Source: Alkalinema sp. FACHB-956
Lineage (GTDB): Bacteria > Cyanobacteriota > Cyanobacteriia > Leptolyngbyales > Leptolyngbyaceae
DNA: 64,000 nt
Reading direction: 5' to 3'
Assembly: GCF_014697025.1 (NCBI RefSeq)
Contig: NZ_JACJRC010000006.1
Span: 62,001-126,000, forward strand
Part shown: positions 1 through 8,611 of the stretch, piece after piece
How the letters are laid out: each line of letters starts with the position of its first letter
How positions within the stretch are numbered: position 1 is the first letter of the stretch
The notes under the pieces: model-generated
Seen by the model: only the letters and a program-made list of their open reading frames with translations
Told to the model about the DNA's origin: nothing
The model's database searches: none
Position numbers and translations under genes: made by a program

Positions 1-109
1 CGCCATTGTCTGCTTCGCCAATCACTTCTAAATCCGGTTCCGGTTTAAGCAGCGCGCGCAGTCCTCGTCGAATCAGGGTTTGGTCATCTACTAGGAATAA
101 ACGGATCAT
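1..109 (-). CDS. Response regulator, receiver domain (partial, cut by window edge)
   Basis: Only the first 36 codons are present; the gene runs off the left edge. The peptide begins MIRLFLVDDQTLIRRGL, the standard beta1-alpha1 start of a CheY-like receiver domain with the acidic DD pair that helps bind Mg2+. It lies 50 bp downstream of the histidine kinase on the same strand, so the two form a kinase-regulator operon. The NarL/LuxR-type kinase next door suggests that this is a NarL-family regulator, but the DNA-binding domain is outside the window. The ATG is preceded by a purine-poor leader, so the start is judged from the family alignment. Confidence 0.85.
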   Translation of the reverse strand, partial: MIRLFLVDDQTLIRRGLRALLKPEPDLEVIGEADNG

Positions 110-159
110 GGGTGAATCTCTCCAATAGCAAACCGGAGGACGAGAAGTTAAGCAAGGAG

Positions 160-1401
160 TTAAGTGGGGGGCCAGGGAAAGGTTGCGGTGATCTGACAGC
201 CTTGGCCAGGAGCGGTCAGAATGTCTAAGGTGCCGCCCAACGCGGAAACTCGCTCCTCCATCCCCTTCAGTCCAAAACCGCTTGTGGTCTGCGATCGCAC
301 AAATCCTCTTCCATTATCCTGAATCTTTACAACCAGCCGATCCTGGAGCACCACATCAATTTGGACGGTGGTTGCATTGGCATATTTTTGGATATTCGTC
401 AGGGCTTCTTGGATAATGCGATAGGTCGATGTTTTGAGCGGATAGGGCAGATCGTGGGGAAGAGTCACCTCAATTTTAGGCAGGATCTGGGTCGATCGCT
501 GAAAACCTTCCATTAATTCCTGTAACAAGGCTGCTAAAGGTTGATTCTTTAAAGGATCACTGCGCAGGGTGGATACAGAACTGCGCACATCCTGGAGGGT
601 TTTGGCACTGAGTTGTTTAGCCTCTAAAAGGAGATCTTTCGCTTCCTGCGGATCGCTGTCTAGTAAACGAATCGCCGCCTCTAAATGGAGGTTAAAGGCT
701 GTTAAGGTGTGACCGAGGGAATCGTGAATTTCGCGGGCAATGCGATTGCGTTCCTGCAAGGTTGCGACGTCTTCAATTTTGAGGGCATATTTCCGCAATT
801 GCTCATGGGCGATCGCGAGTTCTTCACGACTTTTGCGTTCTGCCAATACTGCACTAATCATGGGGGATAGAAAAACTAGCGCAAGTCCCAGTAAGACAAT
901 CCCACTCATGGAAATCAACCAAAGACGCGAGATAGCAAATTCTGGAATTCGAGTTGCAACTAAAGGTCTGGGTCGCGCCGCGATCGAGAAATTGGTGTAG
1001 CGAAAGGGCAGGAAAATTAACAATCGGTAGATCTGAATTGAAAATGCTGTCAAAAATGTCGTAGAAATGATAGCAAGATGGTATTTTGATTCAAAAATCA
1101 AACAGCATCGAATCACAAAGATTACAAATAATAACGGAAAAAATTGTAGACCACTCAGTAAACTACTGAGAACAATTAACCCTGCATTCAGCAACAAATA
1201 GCCAACCTTGGCCCCGACTTGTTGGGTGGGGATGCGGAGCCCCAAGAGACCCACCATGACAATACAGAGCATATTTAAGAAGGGTTCTCGCGGAACCCAA
1301 CGCACACCCCCGATCGAAAGTTCCGCAATCAGAGCGATCGTTAATAAGATCCATTCAAAATACAGCAAAAATTTAAGGGGATGATTGCGGGGGGTGAGCA
1401 T
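160..1401 (-). CDS. NarL-type sensor histidine kinase (HisKA_3/HATPase_c)
   Basis: Membrane sensor kinase of a two-component system; it autophosphorylates a histidine and passes the phosphate to the adjacent response regulator. The 413-residue protein has about six hydrophobic segments in residues 10-185, a short coiled linker, then the HisKA_3 dimerisation helix with REIHDSLGHT (phospho-acceptor His226). A HATPase_c domain follows, with an N box around NIQKYAN (337-343), a G1 box DNGRGF (362-367) and a G2 box GFGLKGMEER (375-384). There is no PAS, GAF or large periplasmic domain, so the membrane part itself is the likely sensor. The gene is divergent from a Spy-like periplasmic protein 280 bp away, which would fit envelope-stress sensing, but that link is inference. 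Confidence 0.9.
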   Translation of the reverse strand: MLTPRNHPLKFLLYFEWILLTIALIAELSIGGVRWVPREPFLNMLCIVMVGLLGLRIPTQQVGAKVGYLLLNAGLIVLSSLLSGLQFFPLLFVIFVIRCCLIFESKYHLAIISTTFLTAFSIQIYRLLIFLPFRYTNFSIAARPRPLVATRIPEFAISRLWLISMSGIVLLGLALVFLSPMISAVLAERKSREELAIAHEQLRKYALKIEDVATLQERNRIAREIHDSLGHTLTAFNLHLEAAIRLLDSDPQEAKDLLLEAKQLSAKTLQDVRSSVSTLRSDPLKNQPLAALLQELMEGFQRSTQILPKIEVTLPHDLPYPLKTSTYRIIQEALTNIQKYANATTVQIDVVLQDRLVVKIQDNGRGFVRSQTTSGFGLKGMEERVSALGGTLDILTAPGQGCQITATFPWPPT

Positions 1402-1679
1402 GGTGCTGTCAGGTGGGACGTAAGGGTAAACGTAAGATGGAGAGGCACAATCGAGTTCGGTAAGACTCCCGATGACTCCTTCATTGCGGATTTTCTATGC
1501 TTCTGTCAATGGGTCTGAAGTCCTAGTCGGAGTAGAGCCCTAAGTTAGGACGATCGCCTCAGGGATGAATCAAGGGCAGTGGCTAGGATAGAACTATCGA
1601 AGCAAGCGGTAGCTTCTCCCCTTGCAACGAGGCATGTTAAACGATTTTCCTCAATGAGAATCCTTTCAAGGAGATAGGC

Positions 1680-2168
1680 ATGAATTTCCAACTCAATCGT
1701 AAATGGGTCACCCTAGTTGCCGGTATGGCGGTGTTAGCCAGTCCTTTAGTGGCATCGAGTGCCTTTGCTCGCCCTGCGTGGAATGGTGATTCTGGTATGC
1801 AGATTGCCCAATTGGGTGAAGGTAAAGGCGATCGCATCGAGAAACTCAAACAGGAGTTGAATTTATCCCAGCAACAAATCGATCAAATCAAGCAGATTCG
1901 CCAATCGACCCGGAGTCAAATTGAAGCCCTCTTAACCCCGGAACAAAAGGCTCAAATTAAAGCAGCTGCGGGCAATCGCCAGGGTCGTCGGGGCGGCATG
2001 AAAGCAGCCAACTTGACCGATGCTCAGAAGGCTCAGATGAAGGAAATTATGAAAGCTTCCCGTGAAAAGATGAAGCAGGTTCTGACTCCCGAACAGCAAG
2101 CGAAGCTGCAACAGAAGATGCAGGAGCGACGGGGCAACAAGGCAAGAACAGGCCAAGGAGCCAGCTAG
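1680..2168 (+). CDS. Spy/CpxP-like periplasmic LTxxQ-motif protein
   Basis: A 162-residue exported protein. Residues 1-31 form a signal peptide (MNFQLNRKW, hydrophobic core, cleavage near SSAFA-RP). The mature part is highly charged and helical, with two copies of the Spy/CpxP motif: LNLSQQQ...LLTPEQKAQ and a second block with LTDAQKAQ...VLTPEQQAK. Family members are ATP-independent periplasmic chaperones or regulators of envelope-stress kinases. A good ribosome-binding site (AAGGAG, 1668-1673) supports the ATG. The gene is followed by a short tandem repeat and a strong terminator shared with the convergent glycosyltransferase. The partner kinase, if any, is unknown; the kinase on the opposite strand is the obvious candidate. 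Confidence 0.8.
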   Translation: MNFQLNRKWVTLVAGMAVLASPLVASSAFARPAWNGDSGMQIAQLGEGKGDRIEKLKQELNLSQQQIDQIKQIRQSTRSQIEALLTPEQKAQIKAAAGNRQGRRGGMKAANLTDAQKAQMKEIMKASREKMKQVLTPEQQAKLQQKMQERRGNKARTGQGAS

Positions 2169-2207
2169 GTGAAACACCTAACACGCTTCGATCTACCTCA
2201 TTGAGAG

Positions 2208-2256
2208 CACACCACTAGTCCACACCACTAGTCCACACCACTAGTTCACACCACTC
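2208..2256. repeat. 13-bp tandem repeat, about 3.7 copies
   Basis: Unit CACACCACTAGTC at 2208-2220 and 2221-2233, CACACCACTAGTT at 2234-2246, then a decayed CACACCACTC. It lies between the Spy-like stop codon and the terminator. Heptad-like short tandem repeats in spacers are common in filamentous cyanobacteria. Confidence 0.9.
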
Positions 2257-2276
2257 AATGACATCCCATGTCAGTT

Positions 2277-2311
2277 AAAAAGAGGGCATTCCCTAGGGAA
2301 CGCCCTCTTTT
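2277..2311. terminator. Bidirectional intrinsic terminator
   Basis: The arms AAGAGGGC-A-TTCCC and GGGAA-C-GCCCTCTT pair with a single A/C mismatch around a TA turn. A-tract before and T-tract after the stem make it usable from both strands. It lies between the convergent Spy-like gene and the glycosyltransferase. Confidence 0.85.
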
Positions 2312-2327
2312 CTATTCTCATTTTCCG

Positions 2328-3803
2328 TTAAGACCCAGTATGTAAAGACCCAGTATGCACAGTTTTCACCCACTTCAGACGTTTGGGAACGATCGCCATC
2401 CGTGCTGTCACACTACTGACCACCACAAACCAATGCATCATGTAGAGAAAACCTTGCAGGGATTGCAGAATCGGCTCCCCCCAAGCTTCCCAGGGTCCTT
2501 TAAAGTGTTGGCCATGGGCTAAGCGTTTGCGGCGCAGTCCCCGCACAGTACTGGCAACAAAAAATAGAAAGGTCAGCATGGAGAGCGGTGTCAACATCAT
2601 GCTGTGGTGACGGGCCAGGGCTAGGGCAAAGTCCGGAACCGCCGCCGTTGGCATGAAATATTGCATGATCCAAAAGGTGGAGAGATCGAGGGTTTTGCGA
2701 GTACCCATCCGATTTCTCAAGATCAACCGCCAATAGTCCAAATAGCGTTGATAGCCGCCTTCTGCCCAGCGATTGCGTTGATGCCACAGCGCTTTAACCG
2801 TGGTGACCCCTTCTTCGTAGACCGGCGGCAATGTAAAGCAATGAATATCCCAGTGATTGAGATGCAGGCGGAAGGTTAAATCCAAATCATCCGTAATGGT
2901 TTCTTCGTTCCAGCCACCGCAGTCTAGCAAGGCTTGGCGACGAACCATTTGGCCATTGCCCCGCAGTTCTCCCAGCCCACCGATCGCAATGCGTTGCTGT
3001 TGCATGAAGGCGTCTAACAACATTTCCGCATGTTGACCTTGGATCCAAAAATTCTCAGCTTCGGGAGAGTCCGTCTGCTCTGCTTGAACAACAGCTTTGC
3101 GAAGCTGGACGGCTCCAACCCGATCGTCTGCCAGGAAGATCGGGAGTGTCTGTTGGAGAAAATCAGGCTTAATTTGCGCATCTGCGTCAAATACCACCAG
3201 AAATTCCCCTTGGGTTTTTGACAGCACTTGATTCAACGCGCCAGATTTCCCCCCCGTAGCCCCTAGGGAACGGCGGAAAACATTCAGATTCGCAAATTCT
3301 GGCTTCAGGGTTTGGAGAATCTGGGCCGTCCGATCGGTGCTGGCATCATCAATGATCCAGACATCATAGCGATCGTGGGGATAATCTAAGGCACAGAGGT
3401 TACGCACCAGCTTTTCAATCACGGCCTCTTCATTTTTGGCAGACACTAGTACGGAGACAGTGGGCCAATCTTCCGTTGTCGTATCGGGTGTGGGGGCATG
3501 CACCATCGGCTTCGCAAAAAAAGCCCGCACCAAATGGAGTGTCATCAAACCGGTTATCGCCCAGACAATCCACAAGCCCCAAGCGATCGAATGGAGCAAA
3601 TACATTAAGCTCCAAGCCCCTGTGAGCACAAAGGCCGCCTTGAGCCGACGCCCTGCAAATCCTTGATCCAGGGGAGAAGGCTCAAAATCTTCGTCTTCAG
3701 CAGTGAGGGGAAGCGCGATCGCCTCCGACAGCCCCGCAGGGCTTGATTCAGCCAACTCTAGCGACTGACAGGAATCGTTTTCTGGCCAAGAATTCTCCGA
3801 CAT
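2328..3803 (-). CDS. Membrane-bound family 2 glycosyltransferase (BcsA/NodC-like)
   Basis: Predicted processive beta-glycosyltransferase of the inner membrane, transferring sugar from a nucleotide-sugar donor to a polysaccharide or lipid acceptor. The 491-residue protein has two hydrophobic helices at about 54-97, then a GT-A domain from residue 114. This domain carries the nucleotide-binding IDDAS (151-155), the metal-binding DAD (206-208), the TDDLD catalytic block (304-308) and a QRNRW motif (342-346) equivalent to QxxRW of cellulose and hyaluronan synthases. Three or more hydrophobic segments follow. No PilZ domain or partner BcsB is seen. The product cannot be deduced; exopolysaccharide is likely. 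The gene stands alone, facing the Spy-like gene across a shared terminator. Confidence 0.88.
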   Translation of the reverse strand: MSENSWPENDSCQSLELAESSPAGLSEAIALPLTAEDEDFEPSPLDQGFAGRRLKAAFVLTGAWSLMYLLHSIAWGLWIVWAITGLMTLHLVRAFFAKPMVHAPTPDTTTEDWPTVSVLVSAKNEEAVIEKLVRNLCALDYPHDRYDVWIIDDASTDRTAQILQTLKPEFANLNVFRRSLGATGGKSGALNQVLSKTQGEFLVVFDADAQIKPDFLQQTLPIFLADDRVGAVQLRKAVVQAEQTDSPEAENFWIQGQHAEMLLDAFMQQQRIAIGGLGELRGNGQMVRRQALLDCGGWNEETITDDLDLTFRLHLNHWDIHCFTLPPVYEEGVTTVKALWHQRNRWAEGGYQRYLDYWRLILRNRMGTRKTLDLSTFWIMQYFMPTAAVPDFALALARHHSMMLTPLSMLTFLFFVASTVRGLRRKRLAHGQHFKGPWEAWGEPILQSLQGFLYMMHWFVVVSSVTARMAIVPKRLKWVKTVHTGSLHTGS

Positions 3804-4711
3804 AGGTGACCTGATTCAAAACACCCGATACTTGTCTAGACTGTCCATGGGGAACTCCCAAACGGAGTACCCATTTGGGCAAAATCATAGCAGGACAAGG
3901 ACACGTTCTTTGAGCACGACTCATTAATCCTGCTCATGCATTGTGCTCATGGATTGTTTTATAGCGAGATGAAGCCGATTGCCTCTCGCTCATTTTCCCT
4001 GGCAAAACAGCCTTCATTGTAACTGACCCTTCTCTATTTCCTGAGACTCGTCTGTGGGAAGTTGTCCAGCAGGATCGATTCCTGTCCTGCAACAGGCTCA
4101 GCCATCATTACCCACACAATGCAGTCAGAATGCCAATGCAGTCAGAATGCAGTCAGAAATGGATTACGCATTCCATACACGCATTCCATTCAACGAAATT
4201 ACGTTTAAATTGAAAGGGTTGGGATTGAAATGACTCAAGGTGCCTAATCTGAGATCTGACGTTGAGCCGCACCACAGTCAATCAACAGCCCCAATCAACA
4301 GCCCCATCAACAGTCCCAATCAACAGCCCCTTGGAAGCTGGACATCACCTCCGCACGACGACTAGATTCACACATGTAGATCCACTCCTGCTAGATCCAC
4401 TCACAGAAAACATCTGATCCACCGATCGCGTTCGAATCGTCCTAGGAAAAACTCTATGGATTTTATAGATATCGTTGACGGTGGAAGCGATATCGCGGAT
4501 GCATATAAAGGTTCTGTAAACTCGATCGCAAAGCATTGCGGGCTGATACCAGGTTGGGCACTTTAAAACAAAGAGATTGTTGACGGAATCTCTTGGTGGA
4601 TCGGTCAGACTGACTGACGGGTCTGACCGCAGGAAATCCCCAGGCATCCCCCTGCCGAGACGAAATGATTGGGTTCACTAGTTCAATTACCGGATACCTA
4701 TCTCACATCCT
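3804..4711. other. 908-bp intergenic region with short repeats, no convincing gene
   Basis: It separates the divergent glycosyltransferase and TPR genes. Contents: a CCCAAA/TTTGGG hairpin near 3860-3880, reiterated AATGCAGTCAGAATGC words at about 4120-4155, ACGCATTCCAT twice at 4168-4190, and a roughly 13-bp tandem repeat CAATCAACAGCCC in four copies at 4279-4330. Minus-strand open frames at 4345-4678 lack a ribosome-binding site and recognisable protein character. The rest shows nothing I can name. Confidence 0.6.
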
Positions 4712-5575
4712 ATGAATTTGGGTGCAGACAATTTACCAACAGCCAATTTGCCAACGGCCCCTTTTCCCCAGGTACTGCCAGTTTTTGGACGGCATGGTGG
4801 AGCGGTGACGAAATATGAAAAGGTGTTGATGCATCACCCCAATCACCAACCCGCATGGCTGGCACGGGGATATCTCTTGCAAAAATGGGGCATTCACGAA
4901 GAGGCGATCGCCAGCTTTCAGCAGGTTTTAGCTCTGGATCCAAGAAATGTTTTGGCTTGCCAAGGTAAGGGAATTTCCCTGGGAGAACTGGGTCAGTACG
5001 AAGCCGCCCTACAAATGTTTGACACGGTCATTCAGATTGCCCCTCAGGACTATCGCGGACGGTACAACCAAGGCAAAGTCTTGATGAATTTGTGCCGTTA
5101 TGCAGAGGCGATTAAAAGTTTTGAACAAGTTTTGAAGCTCAAACCCGAGAATTACAAGTCTTGGTACAACCGAGGCATGTGCCAGGATGCCTTGAACCAA
5201 TCCAAACAGGCATTGTTTAGTCTAGAAACAGCATTACAAATCAAGCCCGATTGCTACTACGCTTGGAGTGCTCGGGGGTCAGTGCTGATCAAGTTAGTCA
5301 AATATCAACAGGCAATGGACAGTTTTGATCGATCGCTCTCCCTCTGTCCTAACAACTTTGCAGCTTGGTATGGCAAGGCCAGTTGTTATGTGTGTCAAGA
5401 TCAAGCTGCACAAGCCATTCAGGCTTTAGAGGAAGCGGTTGCCCATGCGCCCAATTTATGTCGTGTCATGCTCAGCAGTGATCCCAACTTTGACTCTATT
5501 CGGCACCTTGCAGCATTTCACGCGATCGTGGGCGAAGAGGAACCGACACAAAAACTGGTGGCAAGCCTAAACTAA
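4712..5575 (+). CDS. Tetratricopeptide-repeat protein
   Basis: A 287-residue protein with no signal peptide or membrane helix. From residue 35 on it consists of about six 34-residue TPR units of the A-W-x-x-R-G ... Y-x-x-A-(I/L) ... P type, e.g. AWLARGYLLQKWG and SWYNRGMCQDALN. TPR superhelices bind peptides and assemble complexes; there is no catalytic domain, so it is probably a scaffold. The first 34 residues are non-repetitive. The gene stands alone between long spacers. Its repeat type resembles the sensor part of the giant TPR-CHAT protein at 34.6-39.8 kb. Confidence 0.85.
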   Translation: MNLGADNLPTANLPTAPFPQVLPVFGRHGGAVTKYEKVLMHHPNHQPAWLARGYLLQKWGIHEEAIASFQQVLALDPRNVLACQGKGISLGELGQYEAALQMFDTVIQIAPQDYRGRYNQGKVLMNLCRYAEAIKSFEQVLKLKPENYKSWYNRGMCQDALNQSKQALFSLETALQIKPDCYYAWSARGSVLIKLVKYQQAMDSFDRSLSLCPNNFAAWYGKASCYVCQDQAAQAIQALEEAVAHAPNLCRVMLSSDPNFDSIRHLAAFHAIVGEEEPTQKLVASLN

Positions 5576-5732
5576 ATCCTGGACTCAGTATCCTGCACTC
5601 AATTTTGGGACCTAACAATTTGGTTCCTTAAATTCCTTGGCACAACCAGATCAAGGCTGAATTTGCGGAATGACATTTCTGCAAGGTGAGGTTATTGGAC
5701 TGAAATAATTCCAACGTAACCCCATATCGATA

Positions 5733-6236
5733 ATGCCAATGCAACCTTGCGATCGTGGACATTGCTATAGCCTGCCATTTAACGTCAAAACAACCATCCG
5801 GGTGGCGGCCTATATTCTCCGTCAGAATTCCCTAGGTCAGCAACAATTACTGATGTTCCAGCATCCGGACTGTGCGGAGGCACCGATTCAGATTCCGGGG
5901 GGCGGAGTGGAGCCTAATGAATCGATCGAAACGGCTTTGTACCGGGAAATTTGGGAGGAATCGGGTTTAAGTCATCTGACTGTAATTCGTAAATTGGGCG
6001 TTGTGGAAACGTGTTGGCGATTGCCACGCAAACAGATTTCCTATCGCCATTGTTTTCTACTCCGTACCCAACAACCAACACCGGAATGCTGGCAACAGTC
6101 CGTGCAAGGCACAGGCATTGATTCGGGTATGCAATTTTCCTACTTTTGGGGAGAACCCCGATCGGAATTATTTCAATCCCCAGAGTTGAGCTATTTTCTT
6201 AACTCTGACGCTATTCCTGAACTGTACGGCCATTAA
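5733..6236 (+). CDS. Nudix hydrolase
   Basis: The 167-residue protein contains a complete Nudix box at residues 57-79: GGGVEPNE...ETALYREIWEESGL, matching GX5EX7REUXEEXGU and including the metal-binding REIWEE core. Nudix enzymes hydrolyse nucleoside diphosphates linked to another moiety; the substrate is not predictable here. The N-terminal strand TTIRVAAYILRQ (20-31) is the usual first beta strand of the fold, so the domain is full length. ATGs at 5733 and 5739 are both possible starts. Confidence 0.85.
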   Translation: MPMQPCDRGHCYSLPFNVKTTIRVAAYILRQNSLGQQQLLMFQHPDCAEAPIQIPGGGVEPNESIETALYREIWEESGLSHLTVIRKLGVVETCWRLPRKQISYRHCFLLRTQQPTPECWQQSVQGTGIDSGMQFSYFWGEPRSELFQSPELSYFLNSDAIPELYGH

Positions 6237-6344
6237 TGCATTAACGAATTCCCGATCGCACTCACTCACCATGGCTCAATACCGCTGAACCATGAATCCA
6301 ATGAGTCATTCCCAAAGCTACTGATTCAAGGTCTGCCCCCTTTC

Positions 6345-6377
6345 TTGACAGCTTCTAGGCAACTTGTTATAACAAGT
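6345..6377 (+). promoter_or_regulatory. Consensus sigma-70 promoter with a perfect 16-bp palindrome over the -10
   Basis: TTGACA (6345-6350), 17 bp, TATAAC (6368-6373). The -10 sits inside the perfect palindrome ACTTGTTA/TAACAAGT (6362-6377). This predicts transcription start near 6380 and a leader of about 30 nt before the desaturase ATG at 6411. The palindrome has the size and position of a repressor operator. It also shows that the apparent TTG start at 6345 is the -35 box, not a codon. Confidence 0.75.
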
Positions 6378-6410
6378 GAAACTTTGAAGTCAATCCCGAT
6401 CGGGGGTGCC

Positions 6411-7463
6411 ATGGCCAGTCAACAAGAGGTTAATCAGCCTAGTCCAGATCCGCTCCTACATCCACTCAGTTCTGCCCCACCGCTAACAGGGCCTTCTGCG
6501 GAACCAGGAGAGGCTGAGGCCAGTTTCGATCGATCGGCTCCCGCAGCTTCCGCCTACCTCTCGCCGCGACAAGTATTTTCCCCCGAAGGTCTAGAACAAT
6601 TGAATCAGCGTTCTGACCTGAAAGGCACACTGCAACTCCTCTATCACCTCAGCATCCTAGGGACGAGTGGCTATCTCTGGTTGACCCATTTACAGGACCC
6701 ATGGATTGGCATTCCGGCTTTAATGGCCTATGGCTTTAGCATTGCAGCTATGTTTGCACCTCTCCACGAATGCGTTCATCGCACTGCTTTTGCCAACAGT
6801 CGGGTTAATGATATTGTTGCGTGGCTGGCAGGATTGCTCTCCCTGTATAACAGTACATTCTATCGCCGCTATCACAAGTGGCACCATCGCTATACCCGCA
6901 TCCCTGGCAAAGACCCCGAACTCACCGATCCCACCCCCAACCATCTTGGTGAATACCTCTGGCAAGTGAGCGGCATTCCCTGGTGGATGGGTAAGGTGCA
7001 AGGCCATTACCGCTGCGCGATCGGCCAAATGGAAGATCTCCCCTATATTCCAGCTACAGCTCGATCGGAAGTCCAACGATCGGTACAACTTCAACTGGCT
7101 TGCTATGGCCTCGCGATCGGCCTATCGATTTATTTCCACTCGTTTGCGTTCGTTTTGGGTTGGGTTTTACCCCTCGCGATCGGGCAACCCATCTTGCGCC
7201 TCATCCTTTTAGCAGAGCACACTGGCTGCACCCTCGATGCCAACCCCTTCACAAATACCCGCACGACCCTCACCTGGCCACCCCTGCGTTGGTTGATGTG
7301 GAATATGCCCTTTCATGCGGAACATCACTTCTGCCCTTCCCTACCGTTCCATGCCCTTGGCCAAGCTCACCAACAATTACGATCGCAGTTGCAGCACGTT
7401 GCTCCAGGTTACACCGCTGTCAACCTGAATATCATTCAAAACCTGGGCCATCTTCCTCAATAA
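6411..7463 (+). CDS. Fatty acid desaturase-family membrane di-iron enzyme
   Basis: O2-dependent integral-membrane desaturase/hydroxylase family. The 350-residue protein has the three histidine boxes that bind the di-iron centre: HECVH (119-123), HKWHH (155-159) and HAEHH (302-306). Hydrophobic hairpins lie at about 76-118, 133-150 and 228-268. Residues 1-55 are a Pro/Ser-rich, probably disordered N-terminal tail. The boxes do not match the classical DesA/B/C spacing closely enough to give regiospecificity; carotenoid or polar-lipid substrates are also possible. The start is the ATG at 6411, just downstream of a consensus promoter. It is followed 48 bp later by the MetX-like gene and then a type III glutamine synthetase, all on the same strand. 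Confidence 0.85.
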   Translation: MASQQEVNQPSPDPLLHPLSSAPPLTGPSAEPGEAEASFDRSAPAASAYLSPRQVFSPEGLEQLNQRSDLKGTLQLLYHLSILGTSGYLWLTHLQDPWIGIPALMAYGFSIAAMFAPLHECVHRTAFANSRVNDIVAWLAGLLSLYNSTFYRRYHKWHHRYTRIPGKDPELTDPTPNHLGEYLWQVSGIPWWMGKVQGHYRCAIGQMEDLPYIPATARSEVQRSVQLQLACYGLAIGLSIYFHSFAFVLGWVLPLAIGQPILRLILLAEHTGCTLDANPFTNTRTTLTWPPLRWLMWNMPFHAEHHFCPSLPFHALGQAHQQLRSQLQHVAPGYTAVNLNIIQNLGHLPQ

Positions 7464-7511
7464 ATTGGCTGTCTTTTCTACAAGATAGATCGTTCTTCTT
7501 TTTGTGCCTCC

Positions 7512-8525
7512 ATGACTGAATTTCTGACGTTAACAGAGTTCCCCTTACAGTGTGGGATCGTTTTGCCAGAAATTTGTCTGGCATACCAGATTTATGGTGA
7601 GTTCAATCATCCTAGCAATCCCACTAATATCATTCTCTATCCCACGTCCTATGGAGCACAGCACCTAGATTTAGATTGGCTAATCGCCCCGGATGGCATT
7701 CTGAATCCAGATCAATACTGCATCATCATGGTTAATATGCTAGGCAATGGTCTTTCCACTTCGCCTAGTAATTCTGCCCACTGTGGTTTAGCCGAACAAA
7801 ATTTTTGGTTTACCCATTGGGATAATGTTCGTCTACAGGCCCACCTAGTCCTTAACCACCTCGGCATTCAGCAACTTGCGTTAGTCTATGGCTGGTCGAT
7901 GGGGGCACAACAGGCTTACCACTGGGCCGCTTGCTACCCCGATCGGGTCGCTCGAATTGCAGCCCTGTGTGGCACCGCCCGCACCACGGAGCACAACCAA
8001 ATCTTTTTGCAGAGCTTGCGCCATGCCCTGACAAGCGATCCCACTTGGACGGGCTGTGGATTTGATGGTGTGCCCGATCGCGGATTGCAAACCTTCGCTC
8101 GAATTTATGCCAGTTGGGCCGCTTCTCAAGCCTTTTACCGCGATCGCCTCTACCTGCCCCTTGGTTATTCTTCTTTAGATGACTATCTTTTGCGAGGCTG
8201 GGAGGCGGGCTACCGGAAACGCGATCCACGGAACCTAATTGCAATGATTGATACATGGTTGCGCTGCGATGTCAGCGATAATCCAATCTATCACGGAGAT
8301 TACCGGGCCGCGCTCGCTGCCATTCAAGCAAAAACGCTGATTATGCCGGGAGCAACGGATCTGTATTTTACGCCGGAGGACTGCAAAGCTGAGGCCGACT
8401 TGATTCCCAACGCACAATATCTACCGATTCCTTCCCTGTGGGGACACCGTGCAGGCAACCCCTACCAACATCCCCCAGATGCAACATTTATTCGATCGGC
8501 GATTGCAGCATTGTTAGCGGAGTGA
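7512..8525 (+). CDS. MetX-like alpha/beta-hydrolase (homoserine O-acyltransferase family)
   Basis: The 337-residue alpha/beta-hydrolase shows the nucleophile elbow GWSMG with Ser129, an acid in PGATDLYF (Asp283) and a histidine in LWGHRAGNP (His312): a complete Ser-Asp-His triad. The N-terminal layout (AYQIYGEFN, ILYPTSYG, PDQYCIIMVNMLGNG) matches homoserine O-acetyltransferase-type proteins. It is shorter than true MetX and lacks some substrate-pocket blocks, so the call is a family member that could be an acyltransferase, esterase or amidase. It sits between the desaturase (48 bp) and a type III glutamine synthetase (86 bp), suggesting a shared pathway in nitrogen or amide metabolism (inference). 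Confidence 0.75.
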   Translation: MTEFLTLTEFPLQCGIVLPEICLAYQIYGEFNHPSNPTNIILYPTSYGAQHLDLDWLIAPDGILNPDQYCIIMVNMLGNGLSTSPSNSAHCGLAEQNFWFTHWDNVRLQAHLVLNHLGIQQLALVYGWSMGAQQAYHWAACYPDRVARIAALCGTARTTEHNQIFLQSLRHALTSDPTWTGCGFDGVPDRGLQTFARIYASWAASQAFYRDRLYLPLGYSSLDDYLLRGWEAGYRKRDPRNLIAMIDTWLRCDVSDNPIYHGDYRAALAAIQAKTLIMPGATDLYFTPEDCKAEADLIPNAQYLPIPSLWGHRAGNPYQHPPDATFIRSAIAALLAE

Positions 8526-8611
8526 TTTGCGAAGGATTGGTGTGTGCTTCCTCAGCCATTCAGATTTCTATTGACGGACTCGATGTTTCTTCTTAAGGAC
8601 TCAACACAACC

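Noticed and set aside
4345-4678. Minus-strand open frames in the spacer before the TPR gene
   Set aside because: No ribosome-binding site, no plausible fold and overlapping each other in different frames.
6345-6410. TTG start giving a desaturase 22 residues longer
   Set aside because: The TTG is the -35 box of a consensus promoter; the leader would be upstream of the transcription start.
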